Positions 44,442 to 55,689 of a stretch of DNA of 64,000 bases are shown piece after piece; within the stretch, counting starts at the first letter, position 1; every line of letters begins with the position of its first letter. The translations under genes were made by a program, and so were the position numbers. The notes under the pieces were generated by a model that was not told the DNA's origin, did not search any database, and saw only the letters and a program-made list of their open reading frames with translations. The stretch is from Diogma glabrata (taxonomy: Eukaryota > Arthropoda > Insecta > Diptera > Cylindrotomidae). Location: assembly GCA_963693315.1 (NCBI GenBank), contig OY856188.1, positions 156,105,334-156,169,333 on the forward strand, given 5' to 3'.

Positions 44442-45685
44442 GATGAAAAACGTGTTCTAGACAGAGTTGTAAAAACTTGACCATTTTTGATTTTCCTGAA
44501 ACTTGGCATGTAAGTAGTATGGACAAAATAAAAAATACAACTTATTTTAAAATTTTTTTAAAGTGCATAGTTTGAGCACAGGGGCCCCAACATGCATGAA
44601 AAATGAAAATTCTGCCAATCCGATGTAACTTTGAAATTAAATTGCTCAAGAACGGCTATACCAATTTCATCAAACTTTTTTTTGTTTGATAGATGATTAG
44701 TTAACCCTTTGAAAAAAAATAACTTATTGTTTTTGTAATTAATTTTTAAATAAAAATATTAAAAAACTTTTTTAAAGATGGCGCTAGGGTCGAAGATCAA
44801 TTGGAATTAAACTAATTTGTTTTCTGAAAATAGTTCTATCCTTACTCTAAAATATATCAAATTAACTCAGAGGCGTTAATTTTTGTTCTTGAGATATTTA
44901 ATTTTAAAGATTTTTAGTACGACTGAAATTCGAATTTTTCTTCATTTTTTCAAACAACTTCCATTAACAAAAAATTTTAAAATCAATTAAATTTTAACTT
45001 TTTTTTTTTTAAATATAGCTCTAACCTTACTTTAAAATATATCAAGTTTACAAAGAGATTTTTAGTCCGTCTAAAATTGTCTTTGTTCATTATTTTTTCG
45101 AACAATTTATATCATCAAAAAAATTTAACCACTGAAGTTCGAGAAAATAATAAACAATTAGAATTTTAATCGGACTAAAAATCTTTAAAATTAAATATCT
45201 CAAGAACACGAATACCTCTTTGTAAATTTGATATATTTTAAAGAAAGGATAGAGCTATATTTAAAAAAAAAAAGTTAAAATTTAATTGACTTTAAAATTT
45301 TTTGCTAATGGATTCGACCCTAGCGCCATCTTTAAAAAAGTTTTTTTAATATTTTTATTTAAAAATTAATTATAAAAACAATAAATTAATTTTTTTTCAA
45401 ACGACTAACTAATCATCTATCAAACAGAAAAAAGAAATCGGATGATGAAATCGGTATAGCCGTTCTTGAGCAATTTAATTTCAAAGTAACATCGGATTGG
45501 CAGAATTTTCATTTTTCATGCATGTTAGGGTGCCCCCTGTGCTCAAACTATGCACTTTAAAAAAATTTTAAAATAAGCTGTATTTTTATTTTGTCCATAC
45601 TACTTACATGTCAAGTTTCAGGAAAATCAAAAATGGTCAAGTTCAAATTTCGACTTTTTCATCTGCGTAGATCACGTTTTTCATC
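44442..45685. mobile_element. Foldback element (1244 bp), GATGAAAAACGTG ends, about 500-bp arms
   Basis: Ends are GATGAAAAACGTG and CACGTTTTTCATC. Inverted similarity continues through catactacttaca, ccgttcttgag and gaccctagcgccatcttt, so the arms occupy most of the element. The uninterrupted forms at 8689 and 24551 read ttaataataatataaac, whereas here ttaata precedes and aataataatataaac follows the insert: a probable 4-bp duplication AATA, though the ATA repeat makes the exact length ambiguous. No ORF. Confidence 0.85.
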
Positions 45686-46260
45686 AATAATAATATAAAC
45701 TTCCTTATAGTAACAACTACAGACTACAACAATAAGATAGATGAATACATACTAATAGCAACATCGAAAAATTAAGTAAAGATCCAACGAATGCATTCAA
45801 TGCACAAATAAAAACCATCATCAACAAATCTATCAACATATTAAGTGATAAGAACATAAGATACAACAAAATGGTAAAACCAACAGCACCAAGTATAAGA
45901 GGATTACCACAAATACACAAACCAGATACACCGATAAGACCATTAATTAATTTCACCGCAGCACCAACATACAGAATAGCGAAGTACATAAACTATTGAA
46001 GTATCACAACAAATTTGATAACAGTTATTCAGTAAAAAGAAATACAGAATTAATCAATAGAATAGAACCAATAATAATACCTCACAACGCAAAATTACCA
46101 TCGTTTGATATAACAAACATGTATTCTAACATACCAATAAAAGATACAATAAATATAACAAAAAATATGTACATAAAACATGGTTTAAACCCAACAGATA
46201 CACAAGAAATAATAAATATAATAACCGAAATAACAAAACAAAACTATTTCACACATATTT
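45686..46260 (+). pseudogene. Penelope-like element 1, RT 5' half
   Basis: After an inverted scrap of the 3' end (45686-45714) the frame reads MVKPTAPSIRGLPQIHKPDT and PIRPLINFTAAPTYRIAKYI (about 45870-45990), the hallmark APxxRGLPKIHK RT segment of Penelope elements. After a frameshift come LPSFDITNMYSNIPIKDTIN (about 46098-46160; catalytic Asp of motif A) and ITKQNYFTHI (to 46260). There LINE B interrupts; NEYHQQTKGLPMGSPLSG follows from 49861, an exact continuation. Confidence 0.85.
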
Positions 46261-46400
46261 CGCAGGAGGGATCGATTTTGATCAATTATGATCAATGTTG
46301 ATCTACGGGTCTGACTACCCTGCGTACTCCAGTCCCTGCCATTGACATATGAGCTAGCGTGAGATATCACATACCACTGGCAATGGCAGGAGATGTCATT
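46261..46400 (+). promoter_or_regulatory. Structured GC-rich 5' end of LINE B
   Basis: CGCAGG at the very first bases (46261-46266) can pair with CCTGCG at 46319-46324. A second stem pairs cctgccattg (46335 region) with caatggcagg (46381-46390). Strong structure exactly at a LINE 5' end recalls the HDV-like ribozymes and internal promoters of other LINEs; no catalytic core has been established here. Confidence 0.35.
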
Positions 46401-46798
46401 CGCCAAGATGATATCTTAGGGTGCTGGCGGACGAACTTTAATTAGTCAACGGCAGCACTTTCAGTCTTAGCTGGGCAGCGTTCCGTAGCGGTACCGCTCA
46501 TTAGCTCTTCCGAGGAATTGGACCAACACGTAGCTATGTGTGGGCTTTGTGCCTCGATTGAGGTGGTGGGCGGTGCGTCTGGGGTGCGCTGCATCAGCTG
46601 GATTATTGGCATTTAGTTTTGTTTTGTTTTCTGCAAATTTCTCACAATTTGTTTTTCACTTATTATTTTGTTATTATTTCTTCATCTTATCATAAAATAT
46701 TGGCATATGTCATATTTTGTTGTATGATAGGATTTTTTACTTAGTTATCCATTTTAAAATAAAACATAAAAAAATAAAATAAACCTTTTGATATATAT

Positions 46799-49777
46799 AT
46801 GGCAGTACAACCGAAAAAAAATAAGTTTGCAAGTGGTAAAGCAAATTTGCGCAATCCACCCGCCCATAAAGCGGCACGTCCACGGAATTTGCAGGGACAA
46901 AACATATATGAATCAATAAAAAATTTTAAAATACATGTTCAAAACATCTGCGGATCGAACGCTTACCATGACCACGTGCAACATCATCTTGAGCACGACA
47001 AACCGAACATTCTATTCCTTACAGAAACACAAGTTTCTGAAAATTTTCTCTTTATAGAATCGCTTAATTCCAAATATAGGCTCGAATCAGCTTTCAAACT
47101 CCATCAGGGCGTATGCGCATTCATTCATGAGAGTGTTGCGTACACGCGCTTTCCACATTTTGAACTACACGGTGACGGCTTCAATACAATGGTTTTACAT
47201 ATTTGTCTTCCAGAAATGACTTTTTTTACAATAGCTTTATACCGGTCCCCCAACAAACGTAACCCAAACTTTTTTAATATACTGACAAAAATTGTGGACG
47301 AAATTAGAGCAAAGTCCCCTAATTGTGAAGTTATCGTTACCGGTGACTTCAACGTCCACAACAAATCATGGTTGGAATTCTCCAAATCGACCGACGATGT
47401 TGACAATAGTGCAAAACTGGCAGAAATTTTTGCCGCGTCTCAGGGCCTATTCCAAATTGTTAAAAGCCCGACTTTCACTCCCCGTAATGGCGGTGATAAT
47501 AGTTTTCTTTTAGATCTCTATCTTACCACAATGCCAGATATTACGAGTGTCGATGTTGCGAAAGGTAGTATTGGAAATTCTGATCATTATTTAATCTCAT
47601 CAGTTATCAAAACTGATTTACTTAAAACTACAGCTCCCAAACCCCGTAAAATATTTCACTACTCAAAAATGGATAAGAGTGGTCTTCAAAATTTTTTCCA
47701 TGGTTTCCCTTTCGACCGTCATTGTTTTTACACTGACAATGTAAATGTTTCTGCTCAAAACTTTACAGAAACCATCCAAATTGCTATCAATAAATTCGTC
47801 CCTTTCTCCATAGTAAAACCCAAACAAAAATACTTGTATTCGAAAGCTGCCAAAACGGCACTTAGAAACAAACGTAGATCATTTAATATTTGGATTCATA
47901 ACAAAACTCCCACAAATCGATCCCAATATCTAAAGGCCAACAAAATATCTAACCAGATTATCTCAAACGAAAAGTCTGAAATTGACAGAGCGAAAGCCTC
48001 AAAACTTACGTCTATGTCTGTTTCTGACAAGAGTTTCTACAGTGCCATTAATTCTTTAAATTCTGGTACAAAATTTTCTATTCCCCCTATTATTGATGGT
48101 GATTTAATCGTCAATGATCCCGCAAGAAAAGCTAACTTGTTCGCTGAACGCTTTGCTCTGAACTCCACTGTTTTGGAAACTCCTAAAGAAATACCCAGAA
48201 TCCAGTCTTCAGGAGTTAATATGAATGAACTTCACTTCAAACCCAAAATATTAGCTAAACTGTTAAAGGGGTTAAACATCAATAAAGCCTCAGGAATGGA
48301 CAATATTCCACCCATTATTTTAAAAACCTTTTCCAAAGAACTTGCACCAACTTTATCTAAAATATTCTATCAATCCTATAAATCTGGTATATTTCCCTCG
48401 TGCTGGAAGTTGGCAAATGTCCAGCCCGTCCCCAAAAAGGGACCAAAATCCGATATCTCAAATTATAGGCCAATAGCTTTACTATCGGTCCTATCCAAAG
48501 TCTACGAGCATTATATTAATACACATATTTCAAAATTTCTGGAAGAAAATCATTTAATATCCGACAGCCAATACGGTTTTCGAAACAAAAGATTAACTAC
48601 CGATCTATTAAACTATGTAGCGCATTGTTGGATACGTTATCGCTTTAGACATCTCCAAGGCATTCGATCGAGTCTGGCATGCCAACTTAATCAACAAGCT
48701 CGTTGCGTACGGTTTTCATCCCAATGTTGTGAGGCTGATTCAAAATTTTCTATCCAACCGATACATTTCGGTTTCCTTAGACGGATTTTCTTCTGAGTCT
48801 AAACTAATTAACGCTGGTTAATTGTCCCCAACCCTATTTTTGATTTATATCAACGAATTGTTGAAAATCACCAGCAACCCAATAAATAGTTTTGCAGATG
48901 ATAGTACTCTGCACAAGTCGTTCGAGCCGCTTCCTTCAAAAGGTAAAATGCACGAACGAATTAATCCTGCCCGGAGAGACGCTGCCATAAACGTGAACAA
49001 CGACCTGAATAAAGTCGCCGACTGGGGTGACCAAAACCTTGTCAATTTCAACTCTACCAAAACACAGCTGTTGATTGTTTCCAGATTAAAGACCGAGTTC
49101 CCCAAAGATATTTTATTCAGTATGTGTGACGAACCAATAGATGAATGTAAAAACATTCGTTTATTGGGTGTCACAGTTTCAAATGACCTACTCTGGAACG
49201 ATCACGTACTGGCGATGGCAAAAAGCGCGTCTAAAAAACTCGGCCTCCTAAATAGATGCAAAAAATTGTTCACTCCATACCAATTGCTCCATGTTTATAA
49301 GTCCTATATTCGTCCCTGTATGGAGTACTGCTGTCAAGTTTGGGGTGCTGCCTCTGTTTCCATCTTGGCCCTCCTGTACTCTGTTCATAGCGGGCTATAC
49401 GAATTGTGGGTGATCGAACTTTGACATCAAAACTTGATTCCCCACAACATCGTCGCACTGTTGCTGACCTCGTTGTTTTTTACAAATATCGCCATCAGCA
49501 GTGCTCAGATGAAATCAGCGGCATCATGCCTCAAACTTATTCTTACCCCCGTTCCACTCGGCAATCGGCTGCCGCAACCGGTCAAACGGTAAAGATCCCG
49601 CGCTGTCGTACTGGCAGATCGCAGAGAGACTTCTTTGTCCGAACCGCGTACAAATGGAATAGTTTGCCGGAACACTTAGTCTCAGGTGGCTTCAACCCGC
49701 AGATGTTTAAAAAAAGCGTTAATCTACACCTTAGAACGCCAGTTGTTGTGGGATCCAGGTCTAGACCTAGGTCTTAA
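46799..49777 (+). pseudogene. LINE B endonuclease-reverse transcriptase
   Basis: The first frame (46799-48620 or so, 665 codons with its out-of-frame tail) starts at the only suitable ATG and holds a basic N-terminus, then the APE endonuclease: VQNICGSN, ILFLTETQVS (catalytic Glu), VTGDFNVHNKSW (about residue 182), IGNSDHYLISS (about residue 262). RT follows: NINKASGMDNIPPIILK (about residue 490), NYRPIALLSVLSKVYE. A frameshift near 48625-48645 separates ALDISKAFDRVWHAN. Around 48815 about 9 nt are missing from the PQG block, leaving a stop. From 48822: LSPTLFLIYINELLKI, SFADDSTLHKS (catalytic Asp pair), RPCMEYCCQVWGAA; another frameshift at about 49370; tail IPRCRTGRSQRDFFVRTAYK to 49777. 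Three lesions only, so a fairly young copy. Confidence 0.9.
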
Positions 49778-49860
49778 AAAGTATTTATGTGTTGTTGTGA
49801 CACATATTCTAAACCCTATTACACAACACATTTTATTTCAAAAAAAAAATATAAAATAAC

Positions 49861-50436
49861 AATGAATATCATCAACAAACAAAAGGATTACCTATGGGAA
49901 GCCCACTATCTGGAACCTTAGCCGAAATATATCTCAACGATTTTGAAGCAAAATATATACATAATAACTTAAATCCACACAAAGAAAAAATCATTTATTG
50001 GTATCACTACGTTGATGATATAATTTTATTATTCAAAGGAACAAATAGACAGCTTAATCTATTACACAAATACATAAACAGCATAGAACCTTCCATTAAA
50101 TTCACGTTAGAAAATGAAGAAAATAACACAATAAATTTTTTTGATTTATCAATCAAAAATGTAGATTCAAAACACACATTCAAACTATTCCGAAAACCAA
50201 CCCAAACGGATCAAACAATAAATATTAAATCACATCATCCATACCAACATAAACTAGCTGCATACAACCACATGGTCAATAGATTGAACAATTTACCAAT
50301 GAATGCAGAAAATTATCAAGACGAATTAAACAACATAAAATACATAGCTAGCAAAAACGGATATAAAAACGAAACAATTGACATATTAAATAGAAAACAT
50401 ATTAGTTGGTTAATCGTCAATGTGGCACCGACTTCA
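49861..50436 (+). pseudogene. Penelope-like element 1, RT 3' half
   Basis: Continues the RT: KGLPMGSPLSGTLAEIYLND, then WYHYVDDIILLF (49999-50035) with the catalytic Asp-Asp of motif C, INFFDLSIKN and the thumb FRKPTQTDQTINIKSHHPYQ, HKLAAYNHMVNRLNNLP. The frame stays open to about 50436, where the inverted-repeat insertion starts. With 45686-46260 it forms most of one Penelope RT; the GIY-YIG part is displaced or lost. Confidence 0.9.
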
Positions 50437-51289
50437 AACAGTTTTGTACTACATATAACTTTTTAAATATAATAACTATTATAACAACTATTATAACTAT
50501 AATAATTATAATAAAAAATACTTATTTTAATATATAGTAACATTGTTTAATAGCGTAATTTTTTGTCTATAGTAAGGCATAATTAAATCAAATTAATCAA
50601 AATGTAACGTATTTTTGTCTCTAAAAGCCACAATTGAGTTATTTTTCACTTTTTTGTGTTTGCTGAAGTCAGTTCTATTTTTTAAATTTTTTTATTTCTT
50701 ATGTGGTCATAAAGCAAATTTCGGCTAGGAAGCATTTTAAAAGTAATAACTTCAAATACTGGAAAAACTTTCATCAGTGACAATCTATTAATTATGATTT
50801 TATGATTTTTTGCACAAATGGCATGCACATTTCCCGACATAGAAAATTATTTACGATAACCTCGACAAGTATAGCAATATAACTAATACTGCCCACAACA
50901 CCCAAACAGAATAACATGTTTTGACGAAATCAACGAAAATGCATAAAAAATATGGTTTTTTCCAATTTTGTGAATAACGGTATTTTTCACATAATAAAAA
51001 AAAATATGGGACCCTTTCGAAATAAACCCAAATAGAATACAATTTAATTCATCCAAATCGAACGAGCCGTTTTTGAGAAATCGGTGTACATACATAAAAA
51101 ACAACAGACAATGAAACACAGAACCTCCTTTTTTTGGAAGTCGGTTAAAAACAAGAAAAATTTGCAAACCCTAACAACATTGAAGAATGAAGAAAACTTA
51201 GCAGGCCAAAAATACATAGGCACAATACATACAATAAAACAACATTCAAAATAATGCAAAAAATCTTATAAAAATATTAATATATTGCG

Positions 51290-51671
51290 GCTTACAAAAA
51301 CAAAAATAAAATAGAAAATTACCTAAAAGCCCAAAAAACCCAAACCTTAGACACAGGCGTTTATAAACTTACCTGTGACGACTGCAGTAAATTTTATATA
51401 GGTCAGACGGGGCGGTCCTTCACAAAAAGATTTATTGAACACACTAGTGAAATTAACAGAAGCGATCCTAAATGCAGATATGCCTAACATTTAACCATAG
51501 AAAAACACAAATACACCAATATCAACACAAATTTAACCATATTACACAAAAAAAGAAAAGGACAACATCTAGATAGATAGGAAGAAATAGAAATATATAA
51601 ACATAAAAATAATAACAACATTTTAAATGATAAAATCAACACTAAAACTAACAAAATATATGACATAATGA
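51290..51671 (+). pseudogene. Penelope GIY-YIG endonuclease fragment
   Basis: Reads TLDTGVYKLTCDDCSKFYIG then QTGRSFTKRFIEHTSEINRS across one frameshift, a stop near 51485, and HLTIEKHKYTNINTNLTILH onward to NKIYDIMI. GVY...YIG is the GIY-YIG core. It is a close relative of the piece at 24810; this copy retains the YIG Tyr. It is cut at 51671 by repeat Y. Confidence 0.85.
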
Positions 51672-52540
51672 TTAACAAAGTCCAAGGGGCACGTATATCC
51701 GCTAGAAATAGGTAGATTTCGGGACCAGATAGCTTTGTGTACAAAAAGAATTGGATATGTCCGATTAGTTTAAATAAAAAATTTAAGTAGCAACAGAATA
51801 ATCCCAAAAATTTATCAAACCAACCACACTAAATACACTAAATACATAAACGGAAACTGCTTTATCAATGCAATTTCGGAATAGTTTTGTTTAATTTGGT
51901 TAAAATTCCTTAATAACATGTTAAATCCTTTAAACCTATTATCGTACTACCTACGTCACAACTGCAATACTACATATAATATACAATCAACAACATCAAA
52001 CAACTTTTATATCTCAAATATAATACATATATCTATCTTTTTATAAAAAACTTTTGTAAATGTGTAATCAATATATGCACATATATTTATTTCAACTAAA
52101 CCACTTCCAAATATTCCAAAATCCCAAAGAAACTATTCCCTAATTCAAAACAATAATGAATTTTCAAAACAACAACAACAAACATTCAAAACAACTTTTT
52201 TTAATTTTTACGAAAAAAAAATAAAAACTCAAAGAGAGAAATACATTTTCTTTTGTTTATTTAATATTTCTATAGGATATTTTTATATTTTTGGGATTTG
52301 CTGTTGTAATTATATAAGAGTGGCTGTGAGAGTGACTTACATTAAGTTAGTATAATGTTATTGCATTGGAACTTCTTGGGTTGGAAAGCTGAAAATTTCT
52401 GAGGTTATAACTGAAAAGTTGAATTAAAAGCTAGTTTTAGTTTAAACAAAATAAACTCAAAAACGATGAAAGCATGGCCGTTTGCGTTTGTTTTCGTTTT
52501 AACAGCCCCAGGGTCTCATGTTGGGAACCAACTTATCAAC
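51672..52540 (+). repeat. Dispersed repeat Y, copy 2
   Basis: Same order of blocks as 3096-3660: gtccaa..tatccgctagaaa, gttttgtttaatttggttaa, gggttggaaagctgaaaatt and agccccagggtctcatgttg. It starts exactly where the Penelope 3' end is interrupted (compare 25217), which marks its left boundary. Confidence 0.75.
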
Positions 52541-53039
52541 CCCTCTATCATATTCGTTTAAATATAAAACATTAAACATCCAATTGAACAGAGAAAACCT
52601 AATAAAACATTAAATTAATTAAGAAAACAAATATAGGAAACGAATAGCGACTTCCTCAAGTTCAACACTTCTTGTAAAGAACCGACTTCAGAAAAAACAA
52701 AAGAGGCACAAAAAAGTGAAAAATAACTCAATTGTTGCTTTTAGAAACAAAAATACGTTACATTTTGATTAATTTAATTTAATTATACCTTACTATAGAC
52801 AAAAAAATTACGCTATTATACAAAGTTACTATATTAAAATAGTTACTTTTTATTATAATTATTATAGTTATTATAGTTGTTATAATAGTTATTATATTTT
52901 AAAAGTTATTTGTAGTACAAAACTGTTGCCCGAGACATATTAGTCGGTTTTTCGTCAATGTGACACCGACGTTAAATTTAACATTTTGAAAATGTTATTT
53001 GGAAAAATATTACAAAACATAACTTATTTCTTATAAAGC

Positions 53040-53947
53040 AACATAAAAATTAACAAATCGTTATAAAAATTGACATAGAAATTGACACAGAAACTAAATA
53101 CCGCTCGAAACTTCGCTAACCGTGTCTTAACCTTAAGTTCCCCAGAGTTCCATGATAAAAATTATAAAAGAATCAGAACGATACTAAAACACAATAACTA
53201 TCCACACTTTCTTATACAAAAAGTCTTACACAGCAAAACTCACAAACAAAATAAAACAACAGCAGCAATAAATCCTAATAACCCACCTGACCAAAATACA
53301 ATAATATATAGAAGTATGACATATATTAAAGGCATATCTGAGCAAATCGAAAAAATTACCACAACAGCATGTCCAGATACTAAAATAGCTCTATCATCTC
53401 AAAAGCAACTGAAACGCACTTTCACAAAATTAAAAGATCCTATCCAAAAAATGAAAACAACAAATGTCATATATGAAATTCCTTGTCTGGGTAACGACAG
53501 TCACACTGAACCTTGCGAACAAACATATGTAGGACAAACTTCACAATACCTAAACAAAAGAATGGATAATCATAAGAACGATCTAAAAAAAGCACACCAC
53601 CCGAACATTCATAAAACTGCTCTGATGGAACACCACCTAAAAACCGGTCACTATCCTGACTTTAATAACGTTAGAATACTTGATAAACAACCAAATTAGT
53701 CTAAACGATTAACATTGGAAACACTACACATATACACACATAATACCTACAACATAAAAAGAGATACTGGCAACATAACACATGTTTTTTGCAACATTAT
53801 AGAGGACGAACTAAAAGACAAACACACAAACAATAGCAAGAGAAAACAAACAACACCAGCAACATTACCACACACCGACATCAACAACACACATAATACG
53901 ATACACCGGTACATTGCCATAGATAACAAGAGACGGAGAATAAATTA
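53040..53947 (+). pseudogene. Penelope-like element 2, RT thumb, linker and GIY-YIG endonuclease
   Basis: A 205-codon frame from about 53085 begins in the RT C-terminus (LNTARNFANRVLTLSSPEFH), passes a linker, and ends in a GIY-YIG domain: NVIYEIPC (about 53463-53488), CEQTYVGQTSQYLNKRMDNH (about 53515-53575; YVG variant of YIG with the following Arg), HLKTGHYPDFNNVRIL. A single stop at 53697 is followed in frame by SKRLTLETLHIYTHNT and 70 more codons, as in the family's C-terminal tail. It belongs to a different Penelope lineage from 24810/51290 (different linker, YVG). The RT palm is absent. Confidence 0.85.
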
Positions 53948-54048
53948 AATGAAATTATTTCCAACCGCTGAACGATTTCCATTATTTTTGGTAACCCATA
54001 CATTACATAAATTAAATAGGTTGAATAATTGATATGATAATAACAATT

Positions 54049-55378
54049 ACTTCGGTCTGAAGACCTAAGTATTACATTCATGAGCTCAAAGTGAAATTCT
54101 TACCCCCACTTTTTTTTACATTTCTCGACGTTTTAGGACCTCCTGATTCTAAAAAAGCAAAAAAAAAAATGCATGTCTGTCTGCCGGCCGTCCGGCCGCC
54201 GTCATTACCTACGCTGCAGGGAAAACCGCTGGAGGGATTTCAAAAATTTTTTTTTCTAAAAATATGTATACTTAAGGGACAGGTTTGAAAGGAGGCTGTG
54301 TTCGATAACTGTACCGGAAGTGTGTCAAAAAAATCATTATGTGTATCAAAAATAGCAAATTTTCATATTTTTGGCTTAAAAAACGTTCATTTTAAGTGAT
54401 TACGAGTAGGAACATTAAATTTGGAGAAATCTTGATGGTAGGGATTGGTATGTGAGATCAAAAACTAGATTATTGCATTATAAGTTTGTCAAAAAAATGT
54501 TGTCAAGTGTGTCAAAAGAAAGATTTTTATTTATTTTTTTACCCAATTTTTGGGAAAAAATAAAATTATTTGAAATGAAATTTTATTATTATTATTAAGA
54601 ATTATGGCATTATGAGTTTGTCAAAAAAATAATGTCAAGTGTGTCAAAAAATAATTTCATTTACTTTGTTAGCCATTTATTTTTTGGAAAAAACGTAGCT
54701 GTTTTTATGACGTATATGTAATTGAAAATGAAATTGGACATGAAAATTTTTGAATTTGTTTTAGATTTTTAAATATTTTTGGAATTTTGAAAAAAGTTTG
54801 TATTTTTGATTTTGTAATAATATTTTTGCAATATTTTTAGAATTTTGAAAAAGGTTTTAAGTTTTGATTTTGTAAGAATTTTTGGAATATTTTTAGGATT
54901 CTGAAAAATTTTTAATTTTTGATTTTATTATAATTTTTAGAATTTTGAAAAAATTTTCAATTTTTGATTTTGTAATAATTTTTGCAATATTTTTAGAATT
55001 TTGGAAAAAGTTTGAATTTTTAAGAATTTTTGAAATATTATTGGAATTTAGAAAAAATTTAAATATTTGATTTTATTCTAATTTTTGGAATATTTTTGGA
55101 ATTTTGAAAAAGTTTGATTTTAACAATATTTTTGGAATTTTGATTATAATTTTCCAGCCACGTATTGATGTTTCGTGTTAGTTTTGTAATAAATTTCTAA
55201 ACAGAGATAAAAAAATACTTGTACTTTAACAAAGAGTTATGTTTGAAATACATCGCTGCCCAAAACTAAAAACCATGTCCACATAAAAGTTTTTTGCCGA
55301 AAACTATATCAAAATCCTTAACCCAGACCGAAGTCTTGATATCTCAGAGCTGTGAGATTTCAGCCCCTTCATATTTTA
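54049..55378. mobile_element. Tandem-repeat-bearing element, copy 2
   Basis: Same element as 25374-27113: ACTTCGGTCTG at 54049-54059, CAGACCGAAGT at 55324-55334, and similarity continuing to about 55378. It has only two of the roughly 135-bp units (near 54475 and 54606), against five in copy 1, and the same array of tttttgattttgtaataatt units (54780-55140). Confidence 0.85.
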
Positions 55379-55689
55379 AGTTTTAAAATATGTGGCTAGT
55401 AATTTTATGCAGTTAAACAATTAGATTAAAAAAATTTTTATATTTATAAGTAAGTTTTTAGCATTAATTTTAATTATCTTTTAGCTGTGTTGAAGTTTTA
55501 ATTTCTTGTTTCTCAATTTTTATACTGTTAGATAATACTATTCTTGAAAATGGTGATATAAAACACGGAATAGTCGAGAAATTATAATAAATTAAATAAA
55601 ATATCCAAATATCTGACGTCTTTTAATTAAATGATAAAATAATTGATTATCAGATCATAATTAAGACCGATTAGCCGAAAGAATAAGTC

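Larger units (their letters stand above)
46261..49860 (+). mobile_element. LINE B, best preserved element in the window
   Basis: A 3.6-kb LINE inserted into the Penelope RT gene. The 5' boundary at 46260/46261 and the 3' boundary near 49860 are fixed by rejoining the Penelope reading frame. Parts: GC-rich 5' UTR (46261 to about 46640), AT-rich stretch to 46798, one long coding region (46799-49777) and a 3' UTR ending in an A9 and ataaaataac tail. No separate ORF1 is present. No obvious long target duplication. Confidence 0.85.
50437..52927. mobile_element. 2.49-kb insertion with about 250-bp inverted arms
   Basis: AACAGTTTTGTACTAC (50437-50452) is the exact mirror of 52912-52927, and similarity runs inward to about 50691 and 52690 (ccacaattgagttatttttc against gaaaaataactcaattg). 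A 38-base direct repeat flanks it: 50397-50434 and 52935-52972. Inside are AT-rich DNA, a Penelope GIY-YIG piece and repeat Y copy 2. A frame at 50851-51260 minus is low-complexity noise. Confidence 0.75.

Noticed and set aside
50851..51807. Several overlapping minus-strand frames rich in Phe, Leu and Ile
   Set aside because: They are antisense shadows of AT-rich DNA and of the Penelope GIY-YIG fragment at 51290-51671.
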